Source: Prototheca cutis (lineage: Eukaryota > Chlorophyta > Trebouxiophyceae > Chlorellales > Chlorellaceae). Taken from it: a stretch of 64,000 nt of DNA. A program made the translations under genes and the position numbers. Numbering within the stretch: position 1 is the stretch's first letter; every line of letters begins with the position of its first letter. The stretch is taken from assembly GCA_002897115.2 (NCBI GenBank), contig BCIH01000009.1, positions 492,877 through 556,876 of the forward strand, given 5' to 3'. The notes below the pieces were generated by a model. It saw nothing but the letters and a program-made list of their open reading frames with translations. It searched no databases and was not told the DNA's origin. This document shows positions 11,625 through 22,302 of the stretch, piece after piece.

Positions 11625-14600
11625 ATGGGCAGGCCCCGCAGGGCGTCGGCAGGTGAGCCCAGCCGCGCAGAGCAGCCTGGAAAATCGCGGACGAAATCGG
11701 CCAGCACCGAGTCTCCTCGATTTGAAAGATTAGAGGATTATGACCTGAGCCTGAGCAGCTTCGAGGTGCCCTGCACCCCCGCGGCGACCACCAACACCAT
11801 ACCGTGCCTGCCGGAGGTGAGGGTGGGGGGCGGCCAGCCTGAGGGAACGCCAGCCTGATGACGCCGCGCCGCGCACGCCATTGAGCATGTGCTGTTTTCC
11901 CGCGCAGGAGGCAGTGGGCCGCTCCATCCACGTGCTCTACTCCAGCAAGCAGGGCGGGGAGGAGGTGTGCACCTTTTACAAGGGCACCATCCGCGCCTAC
12001 CACCCCGAAGGGCTGGAACACACTATTGTGTTCCTGGACGGGGAACGCAGCAAGTTTGACCTGCGAGGTGATACCGTGGTCTGGGGCCCAGGAGTCCTCA
12101 CAAACCAAGGCGCCGACTGGCCCGAAGAACGCCCCGAGACAGCTGTCCCTGCCGCTGGTACAGCCTCTGGTGCCACGCATCGCAGGAAGCGCAGGGCCAC
12201 TGAGGCTGCCATGGGCACCCCGGCCGCCGCAACGCCAGACACGGGCGTGACGCCTGGTGTCCGGAGTGCGCGGTTATCGCGGCGCGGCAGCAGCGACACG
12301 ATCACGCCGGCGGCGTCGGCAGTCATTGATGCCACGCTGGAGCCGGCCCATCCCTTGTCGGCGGCAGGCGTGGGACGGCGGTCGTTACGGACACAGGGCA
12401 ACGATGCCGAACTTGCTGCTGTGCCCGACCGCGTTGCTCCGCCTACCACCCGTGCTGGTGGTGATGATGTGAGGACCAGTGCGGAGGCGCCGGCAGTGGA
12501 ACCCGGTGCGGTGACGGCTGACCAGGCCGCAGACCGAGGGCCGGTGGATGGTGGGGCCGCTGCCACTGGTAGCAGTGGTGCCGGTGCTGCAGAGGAGGCT
12601 GTGCATGAACAGGAGCAGCTGGCGCAACATAATGAACCCGTGGAGGAAGGAGGACGACCCCCGCAGATTGTTGAGAACGATGCAGCAGCGAGCATGCCCA
12701 GCACAGACGCCCAAGCCCCAGCGCAGCCATCAGCCATGGATGTGGAGAGCAGTGTCCCGGAGGAAGCCCTGCCGGCGCAGCCAGTCATTCCTGCCAAGGT
12801 GAGGGCAGAGGCCGAACCCGAGGAGGGAGCAGAGGCAAAGCCTGAGGAGCCAGTGAAGAGCCCCGAGCGCCCCGGCGTGCCAGAGTCCGCACCAGCTCCG
12901 AAACCAGCGTTGATCGAAGAAGCCGTCGACATGACGCGGGGGGACACGGAGGCAGCAGAAGCCGACACGAAAGTGGAAGCTCTTGCCAAGGTGATGACGT
13001 CCGAGGAGACCAGCAAGGCAGAACAGGCCGCTGCTCAAGTCCCAATGACAACCGACATCAACATGACAGAGCAACCGAAAGCAGGGATCGCCCGTTCGCC
13101 GGACGTCAGACGGGTGCGACCTGTGCCGTCGGAGCCCATACCCGTGGCTCGTGAGCAGGGGAGTTTGGTGCGGGCAACGTCCCCGGTGCGGGCTGCGACC
13201 ACAACTCCAGCCCCGGTTCCAGCGACCACCCCGGCAGCTGCAGGCGGGTCCGCATCCGCGGGCACGGGGCTTCGCTCCATGGCGGCAAAGCAGCGGGAAA
13301 GACTGGACACCACGGTGTCCCCCCGGACGCCCAGCGATCAAGGCGCCAAGCAGGGCACATGTATGTCGTGGCAAAGCGTACATGCAGTGGTGTTGTGGGA
13401 TTGATGAAGGGGACGTGCAACAACAACAAGCGCTGGCCGGCGTCGTCCAAACCTATCCTTTGCTTTCCGCCGCACACATGCAAGCGGCATGGCCGGCATT
13501 CACCCTCAGTCCAGCCTACCCAAACTCACCACCTCCGGCCCAAAAAACCATGTGCAGATCTGCAGGGCCTGCAGGACCGGCTGGATGCGCTGGCGGGACA
13601 GCTGTTCCCTGGCCTGGACCGCCTGGATCGGTGTGTGGGTGAACTTCGGTCGGTGGTTTCTGAGCTGGCGGCGGCACGGGTGGGTCGGGCCGAACTGCAG
13701 GCCGCAGGCGGCCTGGCCCGTAGTGCCAACCGCTGCACCAAATCTGCTGCTCGGGCGCTGGGCGCAGGGGAGGGCGCACTGGCACGCCTGCATGACGGCA
13801 TGCTGGCCCTGGCACGAGAGTCCCGGGCCCTGGTCAATGCCTGGCGAACCGAAGCTGGTGCCCCACTGCTACAGCGTGACCCCGAGCTCGAACGGCGGCC
13901 AGCACTGAGAGACATGGTTGTTGCCACTGAACGTCGCGAGCCAGGGGGTGCTGGCACCAGTACACCTGCAAGTACGACGGCCGCCGCTGCGAGTACGCCC
14001 ACCGCCGCTGCGACACCTACGACATCTGCAACACCGACGACTCGACAGACAACCAAGCGGGGGCCTGTGACTCCAGGTGAGGACACGCGGCCTGCCAAGG
14101 CGCCCCGTCATGACGCCGGGCCGCTGGCCGGGCTTCCCAGCACGGGATCGGCGATGCGGGACGAGGCAGTGGCAGTGCTGGCTTATGCCCTTGCCCCGAC
14201 CGCTACGCCTCTGGCACTGGCTGCGGCACTGGAGCAGCAGCTCCACGCCGACAGCCGGGCCAGGGTTCCCAGTGGCAATGACGGTGCTGCCGCTGCAGAG
14301 AATGCGTATCTCCATGCACTGCGCACGCTGTGGGACGCATTGTCCCCCCAGGTACAGATTGACGTTTGTACAATGCTCCCTTTCTTTGTGTGTATTTTTT
14401 TGGGGGGGGGGGGGGATTTATGTGTGCTTTTTTTGTGTGCTTGGTCAACCAGGAGACCCTGGAATTTCTGGGTTTGGGGTCCGGCTACTCCCCGGTGCGT
14501 TCTGGCTCCAGCGACTCCGGACCATGCCCCTGGTGTGCAGCCGACCACCACCAACCGACCCCCCGTCGACGATGCAGAGTCTTGGGCACAGGCCGTTGGT

Positions 14601-14793
14601 GGCGCATGCGTTGTACCAGGGGGTGCTGAAGCCGGCGCAGGTCGTGCGGGCGAGCGCCAAGGAGCTGGAAGCTGCCGAGCAGGCTACGCTTCGCCTGCTC
14701 ACGGGCGGGGCCAATGGCCCTGTGTCCGCGTCCCATGCCAACGGCATGGCCGATGATCGCGACCAGAACGATGCCATGGACATCCAAGCATGA
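11625..14793 (+). CDS. Nuclear protein with Tudor-like domain and TFIIS central-domain-like C terminus
   Basis: Probable chromatin or transcription-elongation factor. Four exons (11625-11816, 11908-13360, 13558-14351, 14578-14793) close in phase to 884 residues. Near residues 65-125 is a Tudor/agenet-like barrel: AVGRSIHVLYSSK...FYKGTIRAYHPEGLEHTIVFLDGE. A long Ala/Pro/Glu-rich low-complexity region follows (about 130-540), then an alpha-helical segment rich in Leu/Ala/Arg (DRLDALAGQLFPGLDRLDRC onwards) and an Ala/Thr-rich linker. The end (about 760-845) resembles the TFIIS central domain: AENAYLHALRTLWDAL joined over intron 3 to LVAHALYQGVLKPAQVVRAS and KELEAAEQ, comparable to the YxxxxRSLxxNL...VLSGE..PxxLVxMS..ELAS pattern. 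The domain call at the C terminus is by eye and weaker than the Tudor call. The N-terminal start uses the ATG at 11625. Confidence 0.72.
14402..14415 (+). repeat. Poly-G tract (14 G) in intron 3
   Basis: Uninterrupted G run on the sense strand of an intron of the Tudor-like gene, flanked by T-rich sequence. Confidence 0.9.
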
Positions 14794-14830
14794 TCCATGT
14801 GCTTTCATGCGTTTTCGGTCAACCCTAGGC

Positions 14831-14846
14831 TGTAACGCAATTGTAA
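14831..14846 (+). promoter_or_regulatory. Two TGTAA poly(A)-type signals
   Basis: TGTAA at 14831-14835 and 14842-14846, starting 38 and 49 bases after the stop of the Tudor-like gene. This matches the chlorophyte polyadenylation pentamer. Confidence 0.6.
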
Positions 14847-15464
14847 TGCATTCGGGGTCTATGCAGCATGATGCATGCTCTACAGCGCAGGGCAAAAATG
14901 ATGAAACCTTCTCGAGACTGATCGACTCCCATCTGCACAGCAAGGGCATACTTACCAAACAGAATGCCTGTTTGACCACATTCCCTGGCCACGTCGCTCA
15001 GAGGATGGGTTGGGTTCCTTCTTGATAGCAGGGCAGGTCGTGCAAGGAGGTGTTAGAAGGTCCCGGAAATTGACCCTGGCACGGCAATTGCCACACCTTG
15101 GTGGTCCATCATTGAGGTGCTCCACCTTCCTATTGCCCTGCAGAGTGAAATTTTTCGGCCATCAGTGATGCCCAGCAACCCCCGGGGTGATGTGACGCTG
15201 TTGCTGGCTGAGCTGGTTGCATTATTTTTGCCCTGCGCGGTATGCTTTCCCATCCATGGAGCAACCCCTCGATGCATCTTGCACAGCTATTCACATGGCA
15301 TGCAAGCACATATGTGTGACGCGATGCTAGGAAATCGTATTCTCTCTCTCATGCAGGCGATGGGTGGGACAGTGTCCACGAGCGACACCCATCCGGCACA
15401 TACAGCAGCCGGGCAGCCAAGGGGAACATCACAAGCGGGCTTTCAGCTCCAATGCTCCAGCTTG
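14847..15464. other. Intergenic, convergent
   Basis: About 600 bases between the 3' ends of the Tudor-like gene and the metallothionein gene. Open frames present here show no recognisable family or splice-consistent exon. Confidence 0.5.
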
Positions 15465-15881
15465 TCAGGCCTTACAGCACTTGCAATTCTGCTCAGGAAT
15501 GGAGGAGGAGATTAGCATTTTCAATGCCTTATCGTCGGCCAGCTAGCTCACTCGTTTTCTGGTCTGGCGGACGAGGCCTTCTCTCGGGTCTTACCTTGCA
15601 GTCGCACTCGCCCTTGGTGCAGCTGCACCCATCCTTGCACCTGTGCCGAGACCGAAAAAAGAATGCCACATTGAGTATCGCCGTGATCGCACTTTTATCG
15701 ATGCCCTCCATCACGGATCACCGTTCCCCCGACCAAACTCGGCAAGGGCTCGGCCCCGGTTTCGGCTGAAGCCGCGACGCCCGACTTACTTGTCGCACTT
15801 GCCGCAGCAGGTGCAGCCCTGCTCACACGTGCAGTTCTCACCGCACGCGCAGCCGTTCTTGCACTTTGGGCAGTCAACCAT
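15465..15881 (-). CDS. Metallothionein-like Cys-rich protein, 53 residues, three exons
   Basis: Small metal-binding protein (Zn/Cu/Cd chelation), cytosolic by inference. Exons 15881-15790, 15640-15595 and 15488-15465, introns in phases 2 and 0. The introns are hidden in simple ORF scans because the stop in the read-through frame (AAGTAA) is part of the donor GTAAGT. The product begins MVDCPKCKNGCACGENCTCE and contains 18 cysteines in 53 residues, almost all as CxC, CxxC or CC (CTCCGKC, CSCTKGECDC, NCKCCKA at the end), with no aromatic residues or His and many Lys. The spacing resembles algal/plant and fungal metallothioneins without matching one class exactly. Terminal exon: 24 nt including the TGA at 15465-15467. 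Confidence 0.85.
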
Positions 15882-16237
15882 GGTGTCGTGCTTCTGTCCT
15901 GCGGTACCGGCGCGGCCAGGGATGTTTAACCATCGCCGACACGAGAGCCTTGTTCCCAATCCCCTAAACCTCATCGAACCTTGAGTATATGACGCCGGTT
16001 TGTGTTTATACAAGTGATTAATGCAGGCACTGGGCGTACAAGGGCCTTATTTGTGTATCGGGCCCTGTCCACCCGAGCGGGAAAGGTACGCCTCGTCACC
16101 CCGGAAGGTGCTGCGTGGCTTCGCCAGCGTCAGACACCTACCGCACGCGCACGCAACCGCGGGAAGGCATCTGAGGGCTAGGGCAAAGGGAACGCATTTC
16201 CGTAGGCTACAGCAAACAGCACGGGAAACCCCTGTCT
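15882..16237. promoter_or_regulatory. Metallothionein upstream region
   Basis: About 355 bases lie between the metallothionein ATG and the 3' end of the TPR gene, both minus strand. An AT-rich TATA-like patch (CATATACTC on the minus strand) sits near 15983-15992, roughly 100 bases before the ATG. Metal-response elements were not identified with confidence. Confidence 0.35.
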
Positions 16238-16513
16238 TTATCCGGTCATGATGATGGGCATCCGTGACTTGCTCTGCCGCGAAGAAGGCGGCCGCAGCAG
16301 GCTTGCCTTGGCCTGGCCTGCCAAGCTGCTGCTGCTCCTGCTATTGGCCGAACTCCTCACCCGAATCGTTGTCTGCAAGGATGGATGGATGGTAGCTGGA
16401 AATGCAGGGTGACATGGTTTACAGAAAAGCCACACATTTATGAGGGTAATTCCTCAGCCGTCGGGCGGAGACCTCGGGTGGTTCAGGTCCGTGTGTCGAC
16501 AGCTTCCCCCCCC

Positions 16514-16544
<31 letters not shown>

Positions 16545-18872
16545 CAAGCGGCACCTTTTTGTGAGGCTTGGGCGCGGCACTGCGTTGGGCATGGCGAGCC
16601 TGGAACGCCCGCTCCGCCTTGTGCAGCCGGACCGTGATGGCAGCCTTGGTACCCAGAGTCTTCTCCGCCACCACACGAGCCCTGGGGGTGGGTGGAGCAC
16701 GGTGAGAACATCGCCTGCGTCAACAACTCCCCGTTGTCAAGCCCACCCCCCAAAAAGAAGGAGAGAAAACATTCAGACCAAAACCGCCTCACACCTGGCC
16801 AGGGCCACACGGGCATGCTCGAGGGCGCCCAGGCGTTCGTGTGCCAGGGCACCGTTGTGGTACGCCATGGCCAGCACGGTGCAGGCGCTGCGTGTCGTGG
16901 CGTGTCGGTCTGCCACCATGCGAGCCGCCAGCGCGGTCACGCCCTCGCTGAAGCTGGCGGGAAGGGGGACAAACAACTCCCTCTGGAGCAGCGTGGTCGC
17001 CCGCTCTGCGTGCCCCACCGCCTGAACGACGAGGGGAGCGGAGTGGGGGCTCTGGGTACATAGAGATTTGCACCAAGCATGTGGTGGTGGTGGACACATG
17101 GATGCGGGGACCCTAACCTCAGCTGCTGTTGTGTGCTTGCCCCATTACCACTGCCACAGATCAGAAACGACAAAGCAATAACAATCAACACCAATAACAG
17201 CGTGCCTCTTTGCAACGTTTGAGGGAGGAGTAGGCGGCGCAGACATTCAGGTGCGTGGATGCCAGTTCCTGGGCCCGTCCACCGCCCACCTGGCGCTTGC
17301 CCAGCGCCAGCGCCCGTCCAAAGTAGTGCAGCGCGTCGTGCGGCAAGTTGCGCCGTCTGAGCAGGCAGCCGAAGTTGTTGTAGGTCGCGCAGCGCAGCCG
17401 GTCCCTGGCTGCGGAGTCCGGGGCGTCCCCGCTCCACCGCGGTGCATCGTCCAGAAGGCTCTCCGCCTGCCGGGCTGGCGGGGCGTGTGCTTTGCGCAGG
17501 TGTCTCGTGTGCAAATATGATCGGGAGCTCCTCGTGCGATTTCCCAAAGGAACACGGTGTGCGTGTGCGCCGATCCTCATAAACATTACCTGTCTCCTGC
17601 ACGCATGACCCTGAGAAAAACCGAGACGACCCACCCACCTTTCGGAGCATGGCAACCGACTCTTCAAACTTCCGTGCGTCCATAAGCTTCACCCCCATCG
17701 CGTTGTAGAGGCCCACCAAATGCGCCGTCCGATCTGCAGGTGGTAACGGTGGTGTGGGGGGGGCCCCAGTGCTGGACGGTTGATGCCTGAGGCGGGCAGG
17801 CCTGAAACACTGCCCTGAACCCTCTCCCACAGCAGCAGAATCCACACACCATCGCCAACCCCAGGCCTCACCAGCCTCGTTGTCAATGCTGCCCGGCTCG
17901 GACGACGTGGCGGGCGCGCCTTCCGCGCCGGGCGGCATGCCATCCCCAATCTCCAGCTGGGTCAGCGTTCGCGCAAGTTCGTCAAGCTCACTCGCAAGCT
18001 CCTCCTCTGTCATCGCATCTGCATTGCGCCCGTGTGGTGTTTCGGGAGTTGTCATTGGGATCACCCCAGCAAGGAATGACGCTGCGTTCCCTTGGACGGC
18101 GGATGGGAAGCGGGACTACCCACCACAAGTGCTCCATGGTCCCCCCACGCCCAACATGCACGGGCCACCGCCAATCCAGGAAAAAGAACGCGCCTGAGAC
18201 GACAGACATGGCGTCCTCGCGGTCGGGGTCTTCGCCGGGACACAGGTACACCAGGCTGGCCAGATCCTCCAGACCCAGACCGGGCCGGTCATGGCCGGAG
18301 CTCAGACTGTCTTCTGCAAGGGTTTGATGCTTGTCGGCCGGTGCAGGCTCTGACGCCGTTGCATCATCCGATTCATGCCCGGTGAGGTGTGCACTGGCGT
18401 CATCCGATTCATGCCCTGCATGCATACAGGCATCGTCTGACTCATGCCCGGGCTGCGCAAAGGGATCATCGGATTCGTGCCCGGCGTGCCCGCTGCATGT
18501 CTCGTCGCAGGCAGGCTCTTCCCGGCCAGGGCTGGCTTTGTCTTCGGTCTGCCATGCCTGCAGCTCGCCCTGGTCTGGCAGGAAGCTGTACTTGGCATCG
18601 TCTGGGTGAGTACTGCTGCAATCAAGCCGATCCGCAGCGGAACCTGTCCGCTCCTCCGATCCCGAGCCTACAGCCGCGGGTCTCTCCGCGGACTCTGGCT
18701 CATGCCGCGCCATGGAGGTCAGGCTCGGCGCAGACACGGGGCGGGGCGGGAGAGGGGAACGCAGGGAAGCCGGCACCACTTGCTTTGAGGCGGTGTCGAG
18801 GCCACCAAAGCCCGTGCCCACGCCTGGCTTCGCCGGAGGCGGATGCAGGGCGTTCTTCAACTTCTTCAACAT
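16238..18872 (-). CDS. TPR-repeat protein with acidic N terminus and GHESDD tandem repeats
   Basis: Likely protein-interaction scaffold; function unknown. Seven exons (18872-18194, 18018-17872, 17733-17639, 17466-17206, 17021-16795, 16681-16555, 16372-16238) close in phase to 556 residues. The N-terminal third is disordered and acidic with four GHESDD units (residues 131-170). A helical acidic stretch (AMTEEELASELDELARTLTQ) precedes TPR-like helix pairs: LVGLYNAMGVKLMDARKFEE with SVAMLRKAESLLDD, ATYNNFGCLLRRRNLPHDAL with HYFGRALALGK, LASTHLNVCAAYSSLKRCKE with AVGHAERATTLL, and VLAMAYHNGALAHERLGALE with HARVALARA. The C terminus is basic and Ser-rich. Two introns have GC donors: 17205-17022 (GAG/GCACGC) and, less surely, 18193-18019 (CAG/GCGCGT). 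The kinesin-light-chain-like spacing is suggestive only. The last exon's exact acceptor is the least certain part. Confidence 0.75.
16515..16542 (+). repeat. CA dinucleotide repeat in TPR intron
   Basis: Perfect (AC)n of about 28 bases preceded by a C run. It is read as GT repeats just downstream of a GT donor on the gene's strand. Confidence 0.9.
17022..17205 (-). other. GC-AG intron inside a TPR
   Basis: Minus-strand junction AAAGAG/GCACGC ... GTTCAG/GCGGTG, phase 0. It restores the TPR phrase LKRCKE-AVGHAERA. No GT donor in frame was found close by. Confidence 0.6.
18019..18193 (-). other. Candidate GC-AG intron (weak donor)
   Basis: Minus-strand junction TCTCAG/GCGCGT ... AATGCAG/ATGCGATG, phase 1. 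It is supported only by phase continuity and by the good downstream exon; the donor lacks the usual GCAAG form, so another boundary is possible. Confidence 0.4.
18363..18482 (-). repeat. Coding tandem repeat, four GHESDD units
   Basis: Four copies of the GHESDD hexapeptide separated by 5-6 variable residues (period 33-36 nt) within exon 1 of the TPR gene. The repeated codons are near-identical at DNA level (variants of GATTCATG/TCATCGGATTCATG on the plus strand), so the repeat is recent or being homogenised. Confidence 0.9.
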
Positions 18873-19201
18873 TGCAATGGACGGCTGCGAATACCGACCA
18901 GGTCTACGGTGCCATCGAAGTCACGGTCGAGACTCTCCAGCGCCGGCGGGACAACCAAGTCCGACCGACCCACCACAGACCTCGCCACAGGAAAGCTCGA
19001 GGCTCCGACTATGGAACGGAACCGAATTCGAGGCCAGGCAAGTCTTTACATCTCATGCAAACGGCCTGCCCAGGGTTCGACAGTGTCCTTGCCCGCTTCA
19101 AAATCCCATGCGAGCATCTTTGCTGGTGGGGTGTTGATGCTCGGTGACACCGACCGACGGAACCTCTGGCGGCGGTACCGATGGCTTGGCCCCCTTGCAG
19201 T
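18873..19201. promoter_or_regulatory. Upstream region of the TPR gene
   Basis: About 330 bases between two minus-strand genes. It contains the promoter of the TPR gene and the 3' flank of the membrane-protein gene. No motif was recognised. Confidence 0.35.
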
Positions 19202-19846
19202 CTACAATGACAGAGGCCAGCAGTATACAGGAAGAAGCGGCACGGAGTGATTCCATGGTCCAGCATTGCTCAGCCGTGCACAGCCGGTGCATTGTTCACC
19301 ACTGGACGTTGTCGTAGCACCTCGTCCAGTCACGTCATTGCATGGGTTTGTGGGGTGGGGGTGCGCTCTTGGCACGTCAAAATTGCACGAAAGGAAATAA
19401 ATCACGCCCATAATGCACAGGTAGATAGCAAGGATCAAGCGGGGCAAGTTCTGGCGGCAGTCAACGGCACCGGGGTCTAAACATAGCGCCCAGTGCCTCT
19501 GCAGCAGGACACAAAACAAGCGCGGCAAGTCTTGGGTTGTCGCAGGCACGATGAGCGCGGCTGGGATCCCTCCGGCCTCAGGCTTTCCCACACTGGGGCA
19601 GCCTACAAATGTACACAATGGGAATCGCACTCGCCAGCGAGAGGACCAACGCCATCGAAAAGGCCATCCACCTGTGAGTGGGGGGTTGCTTGGGAGGGAG
19701 TTGGAACGTGGGCCTTGGAAGGGGGCTTTGCTTGCCAGGATGGGTAGATGCTGCGGCTGCAGCACACCAATCGGTGTCTGGAGTCCCCTCCTCCTCAACC
19801 CCCCCCAACACACACACACCATGCAGCTCCTTCCCACCCCCAAGTC

Positions 19847-19896
<50 letters not shown>

Positions 19897-21284
19897 ACAC
19901 CGGCTCACCAGAGATCCATGCACTCATCTTCCGAGAGCGTCATCGCCTCGCACAGCGCTTCTGCTGCGGCAGTTAGACCCAGGTTGAACACCCAGGGTGC
20001 AGCCATGCCCAGGATCAAAGGGCACGCAATGCAAAACCAGATAGGTGGCGCTGAGGCAAGCATGACTCCCGTCAACGCCGCGGCACCTGCCTTGCCAAAG
20101 TGACCAGCCAGTGCCTCGGCGCTCCGGATTGTCTGCGGTGGAGGGTGGGGTTGGGGTGGTTGTCGCACTCTTGATGCATGTTTAATGCTGACGGGGACTG
20201 GGGGCATGTACCCGGGCGTTTGCTGGCATCGGCACCAGCCCCACCCACCGCTCTTAGTGTCCTCAACCCCCGTGACCTTCTCCCGTACCTCTGCCGCTGC
20301 GGTGGGAAGCGCTTCCACGAGCCGCGCTGCAAAGGCAGACACCAGCGGGCCCAGTCCCGGCAGGCCATTTGCCCGCTGCAGGATGCGCTGGTCCAGCCAC
20401 AGGTGTCCCGTGCTGACTTCCCAGACCGCGCATGGTCCCGGTGCATATGCCACGCATCCCGGCAATTCCACCGGCCGCAGACGGATGGGAAACATGGGCC
20501 GGCCCAGGGCGACTTCCAGCACGGCCATCGCTGCATTGACCCCGGCGGGCGCCAGCCCATCAGAACCCTCATCGTCCCCATCCACCGCAAACAGTGGCTG
20601 GTTTGCCTGACGTCTGCAGGTGGGGTGGAAGGCAAGGTGGAAAGATTGGCGGAATTGAGACGGTCTGCGCGCCATGCGAATGGGCCAGGGCATCCTTAGC
20701 ATCCGGACAAATAAAATGCTGCCCAGATGATGCTACAAAAGCGAGAGTGTGCAGCTTTTTCTCTCCCTTACCTGGTGAGCGTCCCATTGCCAGGAACAAT
20801 CACGAGGAAGGAGGGAGGCCCAGCCGGGCCGACCCCCTCCGCAACCAGCTTCTCGGCATCGCCCTCCGAGACTGGGGAGTGGTGTCGGGAGGCGGGTTGG
20901 CCAGGATTGCCAGACCCCGCATTGGACAACACGCAAGCACATTATTTCACAATACTGGTGGAAACGGCTTCCATCGGCTGCACAGCACGTACCAAAGGTC
21001 GCAAATTTTGTGAGGGGGTCCCAGCCGAGGCTTGCCATAACGTCACCCGTCAGGCCATGGAGACTGATCTCCTGACCCACAGGCAGCTTCTCATGGTCAG
21101 AGTCCCGCAACACTCCCGCATATTCCTGCAAACTCCGAGTTCGCAATTGCAGCCATGCGCGCAGAGACGCGCACTCGCTGGAGGGAAAGAGCGCTGGCTG
21201 CCACGCCGACTCTGAGGACAGGAGGATCCAGCAGGCAAGGAGGACCGTGCTCGCTACTGCAGAAAATCCTAGCCGTGATACCAT
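19202..21284 (-). CDS. Unrecognised membrane protein with N-terminal signal sequence
   Basis: I do not recognise the family. Six exons (21284-20993, 20871-20772, 20613-20289, 20132-19909, 19671-19607, 19476-19202) close in phase to 426 residues. The ATG at 21284 starts a typical signal sequence (FSAVASTVLLACWILLSSES). A long lumenal/extracellular-type segment follows, including VGPAGPPSFLVIVPGNGTL and the acidic VDGDDEGSDG, then a Pro/Val-rich region (RPMFPIRLRPVELPGCVAY). The C-terminal third has three hydrophobic helices: IWFCIACPLILGMAAPWVFNLG, FSMALVLSLASAIPIVYIY and LILAIYLCIMGVIYFLSC, ending in a Ser/Cys-rich tail. Intron 4 contains a 48-base C tract on the plus strand. The C-terminal tail after 19330 could be altered by an unseen further intron. 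Confidence 0.65.
19849..19896 (+). repeat. Poly-C tract (48 C)
   Basis: Uninterrupted C run. It is inside an intron of the minus-strand membrane-protein gene, so the pre-mRNA carries a 48-nt G run directly downstream of the donor GTGAGCC. Confidence 0.9.
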
Positions 21285-21544
21285 GATGTCATGATGCGAT
21301 TGCCGGGCAAGTGGCGACGCTCCTGTGGTTTGGTTGTGTCTTGGGGCGGCCTGCTCGACTTGTTTGACTGCTCCTGCTCCGCGAGTAGCATATGGGTTAT
21401 GTGAGTCGCATGCGGGAGCCCAAGTCTTCCGGAAAACAACAGACCTGCCGAGCATGCATTCGGGCAGTGGGATGTCTTGATCGGATTGTAAGTTGTGCTC
21501 CTACAGAATTATGGTGAAAGTGTGTCGCATTAAATATAGAAACC

Positions 21545-22175
21545 ATGCAAACAGGGTATCTGGCCTCCGCCCTGAGGCAGCTGGGCACTTCCCAGTCGAG
21601 GTGCGGGACTGGGCACGCCCATCCATGCGGCCACTGGTTTTGCAGTCGATGATCGCTATTTCATCTGTCAGAGTGGCTATTTTTATTGCAGGGGCCTGGC
21701 GGAATTGATAAGAGCTGGCCGGAGCGCGGGGGAACTGGGTCCCCTTTCGCGATGCTTCAGCAGCCGACCGGGCAGCGAGACTGGCGCCGCAGCCGCCTTG
21801 CAGGCCGGCCCCTCCGACCAGGGCCCCAGCATCTCAGGCCATGAGGAAGCCCCTTCCACCTCTGGCAAGGCACAGGGCAGGAAGGACTTGGTCATGCTGT
21901 TCACCTGCAACAAGTGCAGCACGAGGGCGGCCAAGGCCTTCTCCCGTGCAAGCTACGAGCGGGGCGTGGTCATTGTGGAGTGCCCCGGCTGCGAAGCACG
22001 GCACCTCATCGCAGACCACCTGGGCTGGTTCGGGTCCAAGGGCAATGTGGAGGACTTTGCACGGGAGAGGGGCAATGTCGCAGTCCGAAAAACGGATGAC
22101 GGCACCATGGAACTCACGCCGGAGCAAGTCTTGGGCAAGGAACTTGCCGAAAGGGCGGGTCTAAGCATCGAATGA
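21545..22175 (+). CDS. DNL-type zinc finger protein (Zim17/Tim15/HEP, organellar Hsp70 escort)
   Basis: Escort chaperone that keeps mitochondrial or plastid Hsp70 soluble. The large exon (21692-22175) encodes a presequence-like region rich in Arg, Ser and Ala (RCFSSRPGSETG), then the zinc domain: MLFTCNKCSTRAAKAFSR, SYERGVVIVECPGCEARHLI and ADHLGWFGS. The two CxxC pairs and the D-x-L-GWF signature are all present. The long exon has no ATG before the domain. A short first exon ATGCAAACAGG at 21545-21555 with a GTATCT donor, joined to the acceptor at 21691, keeps phase and gives MQTGGLAELIRAGRSAG, total 164 residues. That first exon is inferred and another is possible. A TGTAA signal follows at 22298. 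Confidence 0.88.
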
Positions 22176-22297
22176 TGCGGGCAGTTGTGCCCGGCAATTT
22201 TGTTTTGACCAGTGGGTTGTGTGCGTCCAGAGGCGCAGAGGGTAGCACCGTGCGGGCTGTGCCTGCTCCGTGCCGCTGTCGAATGCAATGGACAGCT

Positions 22298-22302
22298 GTA
22301 AA
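22298..22302 (+). promoter_or_regulatory. TGTAA poly(A)-type signal after the DNL protein
   Basis: TGTAA about 123 bases after the stop codon; role inferred from position. Confidence 0.45.

Noticed and set aside
12385..13383. Long minus-strand frames opposite the Tudor-like gene
   Set aside because: Antisense shadows of the low-complexity GC-rich exon; the plus strand has the domain content and closing splice phases.
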